A stretch of DNA of 64,000 nt, taken from positions 441,815 to 505,814 of the forward strand of contig CABFPE010000038.1 of assembly GCA_900660155.1 (NCBI GenBank), read 5' to 3'. The notes under the pieces were generated by a model. The model ran no database searches. It was not told the DNA's origin and saw nothing but the letters and a program-made list of their open reading frames with translations. This DNA comes from Hofstenia miamia (Eukaryota; Xenacoelomorpha; Acoela; Hofsteniidae). The position numbers and the translations under genes are program-made. This document shows, in pieces, positions 21,155 through 32,521 of the stretch. The stretch's first letter is position 1; each line of letters opens with the position of its first letter.

Positions 21155-21822
21155 GTTTGGGATATCTTTGCACATATCAAGAAACACTAAAATTTCTTTG
21201 TTGCTTCCATGAGCTCAAACTTGATAAATAGTTAAATATTAGGAATGACGAGAATTTAAATATTTTTCAAAAATGTGCTAACAGGCTTGCGGATAATTCT
21301 TTGTAAGTGTGAAGAAAGATTTGTAATTTAAGTAGACTATAGACAGTTTAAGGTTAAATTGAGAATTACACAGGGAAACTTATTTCTCTGTAAAATATTG
21401 TAAATCGTTTTAGTAAAGTAATAGTATTGAAGTTCTATTGATATAATAATTATTTTGAATGCTTTCAAAATTACCAAATTAATTTGCGTACCGGTGTTTT
21501 CCTTTTACTTAATTATGCTTGTTGTGTATTATGGCAAAACAACTACTGCGATTATGCCAATACTATTGAAGTTTTTTAAACGCAATACCAACATACTCAA
21601 AAATTAAAATTAAACGTCTCACGCACAAATATTCTAACAGAGATTTAAAAAAGATACTTACACATTTTTAGGTGTTGTCAAAAATTGATTTTTACTAAAT
21701 CACACCATATTATGTCAACTGGTATGGCTTGGTTACGTCTTTTACGGGTAAACATTTCGTTTCAACAACTTGTATTAAATACATAATTGACCTTGAAATG
21801 TCTAAAAGTTTAATTTGTTAAT

Positions 21823-21885
21823 AGTAGCAATTAAAACATTTATTCTCGTGTACAGAGTAGCAATTAAAACATTTATTCTCGTGTA
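21823..21885. repeat. 30-bp perfect direct repeat, two units
   Basis: Units at 21823-21852 and 21856-21885 (AGTAGCAATTAA ... TTCTCGTGTA) separated by 3 bases. A local duplication without coding content. Confidence 0.85.
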
Positions 21886-22174
21886 AGGAGTGTACGGGGT
21901 TGTATGGGTAGAAAAATTCGGGTACGGTTGGAACGTATTTTTGACGGGTGGGTGCGACATTAAAAAATCTCTAACCCCTTGTCACTAACACTGATCTAAA
22001 TTCTATATAGATATAATATTTTATGTATTACCTTCTTTTGACTAAGATTGATAATATTTGAAATCTTGACGGAATTTTGAATATTATAAGCAATATCCAT
22101 TTATTTTACATAAACATGTGCTCTTAAAGCTTCAATGTATTTGATATTTAGAAACACCCAATATGTTTATGATT

Positions 22175-23117
22175 TTATGTGGTTTGACGGTTGCTGCAAA
22201 TTTCATTTAGAGATTGCCTAAAATTGTGATTGGTTAGTACATAAATCAAGAAATTTATAATCGAGTTGAAATTTCGAAACCCCAGTGAAGTGTACCAAAG
22301 CCTATAATTAAACGAACTTTCCCAAAACTTTGCTTCCTGTTCTGGAGACCAGAAAAATTGCAAAACCTTTAAAATGTAGAAATTAAGTAAACGGCTACCA
22401 TAGCAGCACAGCAAGATACTAGGGTAAATTTAACTCGAAAATCTTCTCTCTTAATTCTACCTACAAACTTCTTGTTTGTAGAACGATTAATTACACCAAA
22501 TATTATAGCCGCATTTCCGATAGCTATAGCTAATAGTGAGATAGTGTAACCGAGCGAAATAATAATAAAAGATAAAAAGCCATTATAGCCTTCACCATTC
22601 CAGATTACTGTGCTTACGAAGTAACCATCAATTTGATAGAATGGAAAAGCTGCGACAACAGATAAGCAAAACACAGTCCAAGAAATTCTTTTAGCAATGG
22701 ATGCTTGATTAAATTTTAAATATAAATTCAAAGAAAATACGTTTACCAATCGATCACAACTGATTACCAAAACCATGTATGTTGTATGGAAAAGAATCAG
22801 TTGCATTGATTTGCTCCATGTGTTACAAATGTAGAAGAACTATTTTAAAAGGAATTGTTCTGGCCAAATCACAAAAGGCAAATGGATTAATAAGAATACT
22901 ACACAATTCAATATGTCTGCAAATGCTAAATTAAGTACATACACCATTGATGATTTGGTTTTGATGAAGGGACGAGTAAAGATGACCATGATTACAATAG
23001 AGTTACTAGTAATGTCGAAGGTGGACACAGCAATTATTTGCGTTAATATATTATAATAGTCATTATAATAACCATCAAATGGCTCATAAGTTTGATGATA
23101 AGATTGGATTTATTCAT
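22175..23117 (-). pseudogene. Class A GPCR, subfamily B pseudogene
   Basis: Homologous over its whole length to the intact receptors at 36519-37463 and 54841-55803. The ATG at 23117 and the residues TYEPFDGYYNDYY match their N-terminus. Damage visible by comparison: a small frame change just after the start, a TAG replacing Lys in the WPEEFLLKKF loop near 22838, an in-frame loss of about 27 bases in the second extracellular loop that removes the conserved FRCYR cysteine, Ser for Pro in TM5, and a one-base deletion in TM6 (near 22390) that destroys the LPFY motif. The TM3 CDRLVNVFS, TM4 W and TM7 NFLIY remain readable. The sequence stays close to its paralogues, so silencing is fairly recent. 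It could still be transcribed, since its upstream CCAAT motif is kept. Confidence 0.88.
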
Positions 23118-23167
23118 CTTCCGAATAAGTTTTGAAATAATATTTTAATGTTTATATCTATTTCATC

Positions 23168-23182
23168 CTTTCAGATTGGCTG
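23168..23182 (-). promoter_or_regulatory. CCAAT-type motif upstream of the B pseudogene
   Basis: CAGCCAATCTGAAAG on the minus strand, 51-65 bases before the ATG at 23117. It matches CAGCCAATCAGAAAG at 50-64 bases in copy B3 and CAGCAAATCAGAAAG at 51-65 bases in copy B2. Confidence 0.5.
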
Positions 23183-23271
23183 AACGTTTTGAAAGCTTCA
23201 AAACACCAAATCATGAGAAATTAGGTTGGCATTGGCAAGTATCAAATTTCGCAATCAAGGAAAATTTAATG

Positions 23272-23303
<32 letters not shown>
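23272..23303. repeat. (TA)n microsatellite
   Basis: TA dinucleotide run with one interruption. Similar runs occur at 9684-9710, 32558-32581, 33990-34015, 37607-37630, 40243-40268, 51030-51056, 60108-60142 and 63331-63347. Confidence 0.9.
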
Positions 23304-23305
<2 letters not shown>

Positions 23306-23397
23306 AATTTTGCCTAATCTATATGTAAATGCACTGATTTTCGATTCCTAAGCTAATAGTTAAGTGTTTTTGCATAGAAAACTAAATCATTGTAGAT

Positions 23398-23657
23398 CAG
23401 TCCTTCTCAACACTTTTACAGATGAACCTCGTTTCCTCGTGATTTTTTAGCTCGACAACCCTCCCCGCCAACGAAAAATCACTAATTAAATAATAGAAAT
23501 TCCATTCTCAGTAATAAAAACCGATCTGAATTGTTATATGGACAACCAAAATGTCACATTGCATCCTCCACTTCCCTATTTGTGAATATGTGTGTAGGCC
23601 AACAGAAAAGATACTGGCACCACTAGAGTTCATGTGAACACTGGTTGATAACCACTG
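23398..23657. mobile_element. hAT-type MITE with near-perfect 8-bp target duplication
   Basis: 260 bp starting CAGTCCTTCTCAACAC and ending GGTTGATAACCACTG. Its ends are imperfect inverses of the common hAT form CAGTGGTTxTCAAC. TTGTAGAT (23390-23397) and TTGAAGAT (23658-23665) flank it, an 8-bp duplication with one mismatch, the size hAT elements make. No coding content. Confidence 0.65.
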
Positions 23658-23669
23658 TTGAAGATCGTC

Positions 23670-25190
23670 AAATCATTTTAGAAACACTAAACTTTAATTG
23701 TCCATAGTAATTCATTTCAACATTCATTTTATATTTTAAATTAGAGTTTTGGAAACTCAAATATTAATGTTCTTTTGACACTCATTTGAAGTTATTTCCA
23801 ACTAAAAATATATTACATCATTAAATTTATGGTTCGTGCAATGTTACAGCATTCCTACATGAAGTGTATTATTTTATAAAAATCTATTTATTTCAATATT
23901 ATAGTATTTACTAATATAAATTGTCGTCCTTTGCAGATATATTTTTGCATATTACTCACAAATTATTTTAGAATATTAAAATGTATTTTAACCCACTTCA
24001 TCCATTCAAAATACTTTTATGAAACGTCATTTCATAGACTCTTTAAGTGGGGACATTAGTGAATTGCATACATCAATAGTTGGATTATTCTGTTTATGAC
24101 TCTAGCTGGAGGTATAATTTGGCTAATAAGCTTGATTTACCAATCCGTAGCCAAACCTAAATTCACACACAACCCACATCCAAAGTGTTGAGATATAAGT
24201 ATTTTGTTGTTAATATTTAATTTTGGTGTACTTAGACTAGCAATGGCCAAATCAGTTTTTGCAAAATGAATATTTTTAGGTTTTCTGTTGCCCCTTTAAG
24301 CTCACTTGAATAACTTCTATTTTGTCTATTTTGCTGATAAGAGAGTTGGTGAGAAAGGAATTAGAATAGTAGTGCTTATTGCGTGTATTTGGTTAAGCAT
24401 GGTTACTAGTATCTATGCCCTATATTGTCTATATCATCATGATCATGATATATTTGTCTTAGGAAAATTGCGATAAGTAAAATCTTCATATTTCAAAGTT
24501 CATTAACGGACATATTTCCAAGTAGAACAAAGCCAAGACAACTAATTATACGAATCTCCATAACCACAAAAAGATTGATTTACTCGGATTTTGAAGGTGC
24601 TTATTCTACTTGCGAAGATGGGGAATTATGCAATTCTTTGGCACGTGACGCGGCATTGTCGGTTTAACAATAACTCTTGACACGAACCGATCTGACTCGT
24701 TTAGAACTTACCTGCAACTCAACCTGATCAAAGAAATACTGTTAGTATCATATGCTCATAGTCTTTTAGCAACAAATTATTAATAATGCAATACGAAATC
24801 AATAAAAAATACAAGAATAATTATAATCTTTAAGAATTTCCGTTGAGTGGGACCTTAAGCAAAGTCAAACTATAAAAGGAAAATGAAATAAGCATTATAT
24901 TTATCAACAAAGTCTAGTTGAATAATGATAAGCTTAATAAATGAGGCCGCAAATTTTTCATCAGTTCCGATTGCGTCTCCCCAATAAAACTCATTAAGTC
25001 CGCGCGGGATATCCCGGAATACACAAACCATGAATCAGTAAAGGATAATAAATATATCTTTTGCAGAAGAATCATAATTATGAATTTAGATATGCAAGAT
25101 GATAAAATATGAATTTTAGTATATGCTAATAACTAACATAATATTTTATTGGTCGTTTGAAAGTAGAAAATTCTGCTACTTAGGGTTTGG
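23670..25190. other. AT-rich intergenic DNA, no gene seen
   Basis: No coding frame or RNA gene. Short GC-richer words (CCGATCTGACTCG near 24690, CCGCGCGGGATATCCCGG near 25000) stand out but match no feature I know. Confidence 0.5.
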
Positions 25191-25191
25191 A

Positions 25192-25235
25192 GGGGTTAGG
25201 GTTAGGGTTAGTGTTAGGGTTAGGGGTTAGGGTTA
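25192..25235 (+). repeat. Interstitial telomeric repeat (TTAGGG)n
   Basis: About seven units of GGGTTA, two of them altered (GTGTTA and GGGGTTA), ending in GGGTTAAATT. It lies inside ordinary sequence on both sides, so it is an internal block, not a chromosome end. It shows that the host probably uses the TTAGGG telomere type. Confidence 0.85.
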
Positions 25236-26755
25236 AATTATTTTTGAATGAGTTTGTAAAAATTTCAAGAGCGATTTATTAAGCTTAATGGACGTAAGTT
25301 TTCTAAGTGAAGAAGACTTTATGAAAATCGAAAACCATACTACTAACATAATTCATATTACATTTATAGCTCACTAAGATATGCTCATAAAAGCTAGTTT
25401 TTCATTAAGTTTGTTTTATATGACATAATGAGCAATGATGTTATGAAATTAATACTAATAAATTCTTGTCAACTTAAAAACATTGCACTGTAATCGTCTT
25501 AACTGTTACGCAGCAAAAGTCTGAATTATTTACCAAAAACAATGACAAGAAATTCTTGATAGTTTGTCACTAAAATTATTAGTCATTTTACTGTGCATTT
25601 GTTGTGCTGGTCAAGTTAAAGAAACGGATTATGTTTTTTGATATGACCTGAGGATCTTTCAAATATTTCACCTTGCCAAGTATTCCACAATTTTTTTCAA
25701 TTACGAATTGATACTATAAGTTAGTTGTAGGCATTAAAAAAAAGAACTGTAACCGTCCAGATGCTACACTCAATTTGATCAACCAAATCCGACCGGACTC
25801 TCGATCCGCTTACCCAATCCGATTTAACTTGAAGAATAAAAATACTTAATATAAAAATTTCAAACAAATAAATACGAAATGTTGCATTTTATCCAGTTTG
25901 TATTACTTTGCAATTACCCGAAATTGTCTGCTCACTGAACTTACAAAACTCGGCTTCATCCATACTCAAATTATTGGGCACTGACCGGACCCAATACCCG
26001 ATTTTTGCTCAGATAAAGTCGGGTACCCGATGCCCATCTTTTAAGTTTTTGATGCCTTGGAATATTAAGAATAGGCTTACTACAAAACCACTCTTATAAT
26101 TTGAAAAAGTACAGTACCAGAAATAAATAAGCGAGCTCTAATGATTTGTCCCCCACATGTGTCAGGTTATCTCAAACAATTTTTTAGTATCATGGTGGTA
26201 TGTGATTCCACGATTAACTTCTATTTTGTCCAAAACTAGCAATGCTGTGAGTAGGGTTGGCATGATTAAACAGCACCTGTTTAAAACATGGTTGAACACT
26301 GTTTAAAACAACTGTTTTGTAGTGTTTTCTTAAATGCTGTTTGTCAAATTTATTTAGGAAGTTTGGAAAATATTTTTTTGGATTTCGTCCATCCGTACTT
26401 CTAAACCCGATTTTCTGCCAAAAAAATAGCAAAAGTTTCGTTTTGTTTATGTGAATGAAACAAAAAATGAATGTAATTTAGTTTATCATAATTCAATCAT
26501 TGCAACTATATGTGTTTTTAGCAAAATTTCCTACCTTGAGCTTGATCTGTCTAAAAGAAAACAACAATATTTTAAACTTTTAAACGTTTTAGAAGTTCAA
26601 AACGTTTTTTTGTGAAAAATACACATTGATTAAATCTCTGAATTTCGTGGTTCACAATGTCTTCACATTTATCCCTAGTGTTATTTTAGTTCCATCCTCA
26701 TGAAAGTAATTCTTCCCATTTTCCAGTCAAATTATCAATGCTGTAAAGTACACGA
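25236..26755. other. AT-rich intergenic DNA with degenerate CCGA-rich words
   Basis: Near 25755-25830 and 25979-26038 there are GC-richer words (CCGACCGGACTC, GACCCAATACCCGA, GTCGGGTACCCGATGCCCATC). The last resembles the GGGTACCCGATGCCCATC end of common hAT-type MITEs, but no matching left end was found. No gene is seen. Confidence 0.4.
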
Positions 26756-26759
26756 AATA

Positions 26760-27060
26760 TTTCTTCTTAAGAAATATTTGTCACGCGATAGCGTACGAAA
26801 ATTGATTTCACGTGCTATTTAAATACATTGCATAAAAAATATTTTTATCAATTGCTCAATAATTGGCCTGGATTTTTATGCCGTCACGAAATCTTTCTGC
26901 ATCGTGAAAAGCAGTACGCATTGTAATGATGTGTTTCTTCAAAGGAGATATTTGTTAGATTTTGGGGAAATTTGCATTTTATTCGCCCATATAATCAATG
27001 CATTTTCAAGCGAATATGGTTTTTGGCAGACTATAAAAATGCCGAATTCCAAGCGTAATC
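26760..27060 (+). repeat. Diverged dispersed repeat, copy 1
   Basis: Matches 62840-63060 in the same direction with gaps. Shared strings in order are GATAGCGTA, AATTGATTTC/AATCGATTCT, ATACATTGCATAAAAAATATTTTTA/ATACAATGTATAAAAATATTTTTA, a TTTTTATGCCGT block, and TAGATTTTGGG then AATTTGCAT. Non-coding; class unknown. Confidence 0.5.
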
Positions 27061-27458
27061 CCAGGGACGGGAATAGGTGTTGTACCGGATTTTTACAATC
27101 TCAACTTCATTCTGGCCTTCACTTTTGACCATCTGTTATTATATCCATGCAATTCATTAAGTTTTCCTAAGTATTAATACTTTATTATAGAGCAGAGCTG
27201 CAACCGTGCCTGTTTTTGAAAGCATGGTGGTTATAAGCATGGCCTGCCCTGCACGGTTTTTCAAAAATATCTCATTCTAGTAACAAATCAAATGAATACA
27301 AGTGTAATTGTTTTATTTTTGTTTGACAAATTTACTGTAAATGCTGGAGAAAAAAACAACTTTGTTGAAAAAAACATCTTTTACGCCAGAGTCTTAAAAC
27401 GCACGCATGCATTCCGATTTTAAGTAAACATATTATGATCTGCTTCCATTAATGTAAA

Positions 27459-27642
27459 GTATATATATATATATATATATATATNNNNNNNNNNNNNNNN
27501 NNNNNNNNNNNNNNNNNNNNNNNNNNNNNNNNNNNNNNNNNNNNNNNNNNNNNNNNNNNNNNNNNNNNNNNNNNNNNNNNNNNNNNNNNNNNNNNNNNNN
27601 NNNNNNNNNNNNNNNNNNNNNNNNNNNNNNNNNNNNNNTAAA

Positions 27643-27688
<46 letters not shown>
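27459..27688. repeat. (TA)n microsatellite with 154-base assembly gap
   Basis: The same TAAAGTATATAT motif begins the run on both sides of the Ns at 27485-27638, so the two sides may be one locus duplicated at the gap. Confidence 0.85.
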
Positions 27689-27689
<1 letters not shown>

Positions 27690-27699
27690 TAATCATTTA

Positions 27700-29115
27700 T
27701 TATAGGCTAAAATTCAATAGAAGCGTAGGGAAAAATTGTTCTGAAATTTCAAAATTGATTTGACGATATTGCTGCATTTCTATGATTTTCAGATAATGGC
27801 AATTTGCTGAGGCTAAGACGTAGCCTAGGATTATTAAGGATAAATGTAGCAAAGTTTACAATACTAACAAATTTATGTTCAAACCTTCTTGAATTATTAA
27901 TAATCGAAACTATCAAGATTCATTAACTGATCGCGCTCATGCTTATGTAAAAAAAATCTGTAATTAATGTGAAAAATAGAAGTTTAGTGGACGCTTAAGT
28001 CCTTACCATATTATTTGCTGGAATAGCAGGTGGCGGATCTGAGATAAAATTCATACACCTCGCAACGCAAGGAGCAAATGCTAAGAAAAGTAAACATTTC
28101 ATTAGGGATATATAGTGGCTCTTATTTTTCCAACAAAAATTTGATTGACAGGCATTTTTTAATGGGCGTATTCCATAAAATCATATCAAAAATTGCTAAT
28201 GAGGGGAAGGATAAGTTCAATATAATCAAGGCATCAGTGATGAAGCGAATTCGAAATCAAAATTCCTTTTGGAGAACCGTTGCCTCAGATGTGATATAAC
28301 ACAGTCAATCATAGGAATGCAAAGTTTAACTAGGTACAAGTAGTACTTTTAAATATTAGGATCCATGGATATCAAAATATGTTTTCTGATCCATTTACTG
28401 TGGGTTTTAATAGATCAGATCGATCTATATCTATTTTTGCAAAATTTTGCAATTTTCAATAGTGTTTGTTTGTGGGGGGGGGAGACTTTTCTTACAAAAA
28501 ACCCTTAAAAAAATTGAAAAAAGCAACTACGGAAATCAGTAACAATGCTTAGAAAATCCCCTTGTTAAATATGTGATATTTTCTATTAAGTGTTTATAAT
28601 AATGACAATTAAAATTAATAACTAGCGATATTGTATAAACTGAAATAAAAAACAATTAATATTTAATGGAATGAAATTAGATATGTTATGAATTCCATCG
28701 AGAGGAGGATATGCTTGCGTGGAATTTTAAGTGTTGGAATTTTCAGAGGAGAATAATTGAGCAATGAAATTTAAGAACATGGAAGTTTTTCCGCTAAACT
28801 TCTAATACGCAAATCATTGAAGGAAATTCCTTTGCTATATACATTATGATGTAGATATAGACAACAAATCTAGAATAGTAACTAAATCATGAAAAATATA
28901 AAAAAATTAATTAAAAATGTTTCAACATATTTCCCTGAAAAGTGTAAAGTCTGTTAGGTTTATGTACCTAGTTTGGAGATACTAATTTACAGAAATACAG
29001 ATCCACACTAATGTGTTTTCTACCAATGTTTTCTACAACTTGTTTTATATGCCTATTGTTTTCATTACCTTGTTAGATAGTAGGCCTAATATCTTCAGAG
29101 GTAGATTATTTATTA
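27700..29115. other. AT-rich intergenic DNA, one weak open frame
   Basis: A 73-codon plus-strand frame at 28078-28299 begins with ATG and contains SVMKRIRNQNSFWR, but has no recognisable domain and no coding neighbours. I do not call it a gene. A G-run lies near 28472-28481. Confidence 0.4.
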
Positions 29116-29127
29116 TTATCTACACGT

Positions 29128-29334
29128 AGGCCCGATTAGAGGGGGGACAAGGGTACAATTGTCCCGGGCCTCGCAGTTTCTGGGGGCCTCAAAATATCAA
29201 AAAAATCTAAAAATAAAACTATATGTAGGAGTAAAATTTAACAAAAGTCAATACAAATGAGCGTTCCTGGCTTTCTGAGCAGCCTCAAAATTTGTGTCTG
29301 TTCCGGGCCTCAAAATTTCTCTGAGCGGTCCTGC
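29128..29334. mobile_element. hAT-type MITE with perfect 8-bp target duplication
   Basis: CTACACGT occurs at 29120-29127 and 29335-29342. The enclosed 207 bp begins AGGCCCGATTAGAG and ends with the inverse of AGGACCGCTCAGAG (11 of 14 bases paired), the usual hAT terminus. The body includes two copies of the words CGGGCCTC and CCTCAAAAT, and no coding frame. Confidence 0.75.
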
Positions 29335-29589
29335 CTACACGTGTAAGTAATATAAAACTGCTTCATTTTCAACCTAAATATTAGCGAGATGTTTAGCAAA
29401 AAAAGCATTTTATTGGAAGTACAAATACCTATAAAAAGAGTTTTTGTTTCATCAAAACCATAAATCTGTTTAAGGCCCTGTTCCATTTAATTTTTCGCCA
29501 GGCTTTGAGTGGCAGCGGGCGACTCACCTCTAATGCGAACACGTTCCCATGGAAATCAAAACAAGAATATCCAAAACATTTTGCTGTAT

Positions 29590-30900
29590 TCATAGGTGTT
29601 GACTAATTTGCACTGCTGCTAATAGCTGGTTTCCGAAATTTGGGTCGTCTTTATTGTTGATTTTGTAATTTCTCAATGTTGTTTCAAACTGATGATGAAT
29701 AGCTTCAGTGGTTTTTTCACTCCAAGGACCAAACTTTCTTCCTTTGAAGGAGTAGAAGTCTGGTATATTGAGGATCACTGCATGCAATTTGGGAGTGATA
29801 CTCAATCCTGTAGCTTTCTTGAAAAAATTCTATTCTCTCTTTATAGTCAGTAGCAAGATCGTATCCATAGCGACCTTCAACAACGGAATTGAACGCACGG
29901 AGTCTTTCCATTTAACTTCAAAGATGATCGAAGTGCTATATCGGCAAGTTTATCCACATTCTGCAACAAAGTTCTTCTTGCATTTCCTCTAAACAATCTT
30001 TTATGAATCAGATCACGCTGAACATGGCATGAGGCTAGCCAACGGTCACTTTGATTTGGGAAATTTTCCTTCAGTCCAGAAAAGATTTTATTTATTGGTC
30101 TACACAGTAGATGTAGCTCTGGCGGAGGAATCAAGTAGATTACAGGAACAGAGTCGCTAGTACTAATATGTATTATCGGAGGATGTATGACATTGCCATA
30201 TTCTTTCGCCTTGCTCTTTGCTGAACCGCAATCATAGAACGTCCAAAATCTCATAAGCTATTAAATGTTAGACGTTGGCATCTCTTTGAAAGATTCTTTT
30301 CTTCTATGTTGCATCAGCAGCACGAATGAAGAATGGCATGGGCCATCAAACCTAATAAAATATTGCAAAGTTTGAGGTCTTTAGCTACTATGTATTCTCT
30401 TTGTAGTTGGTCTATTCCGACATTTGTCCACATACCTTTGACATTGATATAATTTTCAGGTACACACGCGCCTATCCCAACTAAAAAGCATTTCCGAACA
30501 CTAGAATTCTTAAAATTTGAATGTAAAATGTCATCACTATCAAAAATAGTGAATTTCATTTTTATAAAACCGCCGACCCCGTCAATTGTGATTTTTATAA
30601 TCAATTCTGAAGCAGTCAAATTTCTCTCTTCAATTACATAATTGACGAAAGCAGAGAGATCTTTGCGAACTACAGTCCATCTGTCAATAGATTTGTTTTG
30701 ACTGTGACTGTAATATTGCAACTTCGTAACTTAAAGTGATCATCTAGTTGGTGATTGATATAGTCGTTTCTTTAACTGCGGTTCAATTACTTTTCTTGAA
30801 GATGTGTTCTGTATATTCGATATGCCTTCAGCGGAGAGAGAACGGGCTTCTCTTTTTGACGATTGAATGGTTTTCGAATGACATCCCAATGTGAATACAG
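29590..30900 (-). pseudogene. Broken transposon-like gene of an unclassified invertebrate family
   Basis: Five successive minus-strand segments show coding character. The 5' part near 30880-30750 is a basic stretch (EARSLSAEGISNIQNTSS). 30721-30314 carries KITIDGVGGFIKMKFTIFD and ends in LLGLMAHAILH. 30254-29877 carries PPPELHLLCRPINKIF then RWLASCHVQRDL and LLQNVDKLAD. 29911-29717 follows, then 29805-29590 with ITPKLHAVILNIPDF, KFGPWSEKTTEAIHHQFE and a terminal LLAAVQ. The order PPELHLL, W..ACHVQR, LL..VD, TPKxHA, G.WSE...E..H is familiar from repeat-borne uncharacterised proteins of many invertebrates. I infer a transposase-like role but cannot name the superfamily. It is broken, with about four or more interruptions. 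No terminal repeats were identified. Confidence 0.55.
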
Positions 30901-30904
30901 CAAA

Positions 30905-32260
30905 TTGTTTTATATATTTTTGTTTTGATTTACATTTTACAATACTTTTAAAATTTTTTTCGGAACGCTATTTTAAATCATATATAAATAACTGAAAATT
31001 TGATAAAACTAATTAAAACTATTGACAATATTTGAAATAAAATTTGAAATTCTCTAAAGCTAGAAATAGAATGACTTTAAATTCTACATTTTCTAATTTA
31101 TAGAACTCCACTCTAACTCACTGAAAAATTTCAAAAAATGGAAAAATTTTAATTTTCTCAAAAACTAGAAATAGCAGGATTTTAAATTTTACTTTTTTGG
31201 ATTCTCTAGACTCCACTATTTCTCATAAAAAAGGTTTCATCGATGATATATCTTTTGAATTTAAAAGTTATTTCGGACGCACCGTGAGTATTGTATTATT
31301 CCTCAAAATCATGCACCTTAAATGGAAATGAAAAAACAGGCAAAATAAGTATTTTAAAAATATTTCGCTGTTATCACATTTATTCTGCTTTATACGTTTT
31401 GACGCAAATTTTATGTATTATATAGAAATACCCATGAATTTTCATGAAACTACATGTGAAACTGGTAATCTATCAGTTAATGTCTCCTCCACTAATTTTT
31501 GCTTCTAAGCGCCTCTGGTAGTACATGCCACAACATGGAAATTTAGCATAATAATAAAAATACTGAAGGTGGCTTCGTAAACTGCAATATATTAATATGC
31601 ATAATAATACCTTCTAGTATGTGCTTTACTTGGTTATTCACAGATTAATTCTGTTGCACATGTATATGTAAATATGCTTAACAAGCATACATGCTAGTAA
31701 ATGCAAATTTAAATATGATACAAATGTAATATACATGTTTATGTTGTTTGGTACTTAGCTTTACTTGCGTATCTATATCAATGTTAATTGTATTTATGTA
31801 GCCTGGGTCGGTTGAGTTGAAAATTGATCCATCAATTCGACGTATGCAAACAAATGGATTTCGTATTTCCGATGTTTTTAGATGATTGTCATCAAAGCAA
31901 ATAGTAAAATCAATGAAAGAAATTACTTTGAATCACATTGATATACATTTATATAAATTTAAATGCAAGATGAAGCTTATAAATTCTCTATGTTTTATTC
32001 AAAATCATCAAACTTTTGGCAGGGGCTGTTCTTGCCAATTAAATGAAAGTAGTGCTATTACCAGGCTTGCCCAATGAGGCGGGAATTAGGGGGGCCTCCT
32101 GGAGCATTAAACCGTGGGATGGGGTAGGTAGATAAAATCTCGTCTCGTGGTTTTCATGGAGATTTGTGAGTCTAGTACTCTAATTCCAAACTCCATTATA
32201 AGGGTGTTTTTGAAACTTTTCGACAATCAAAGAATACCACCCATCTATTATACACATTAG
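30905..32260. other. AT-rich intergenic DNA, no gene seen
   Basis: Contains a short near-duplication at 31040-31225 (AAACTAGAAATAG and TTTAAATT words repeated about 100 bases apart). A GC-richer island lies at 32060-32130 with no recognisable content. Confidence 0.5.
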
Positions 32261-32265
32261 TATCC

Positions 32266-32521
32266 ATGGCAGAAGATATCCACTTCAACTTTGAAAACGT
32301 ACTTGCTATTATTACCAACTCAGAATCACTTCGTCTACTCCAAGTTGCATTAGTGAAATTCTGATTTCTTTAATGAACAATCAGCTTATTTCTTAAACAG
32401 AATAAAATGCAAGGTAGCTGAAGATGATCTTGAGGGACACGTTGATATTGAAGGAGCTGACAACCTAACAATTCGTCAGAAGATAGCTATCTTTAATAAT
32501 TTTTGGTTGCAAATGAATTAG
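32266..32521 (+). other. Two adjoining coding-like segments of unknown origin
   Basis: 32266-32364 opens with ATG and has coding character (MAEDIHFNFENVLAII). 32402-32521, in another frame, reads CKVAEDDLEGHVDIEG then RQKIAIFNNFW and ends with TAG. The base composition is clearly richer in G and C than the flanks. I do not recognise the protein. It may be the 3' end of a decayed gene or mobile element, or exons of a host gene. Confidence 0.35.

Noticed and set aside
25192-25235. True chromosome end
   Set aside because: Ordinary sequence continues on both sides and units are few and impure.
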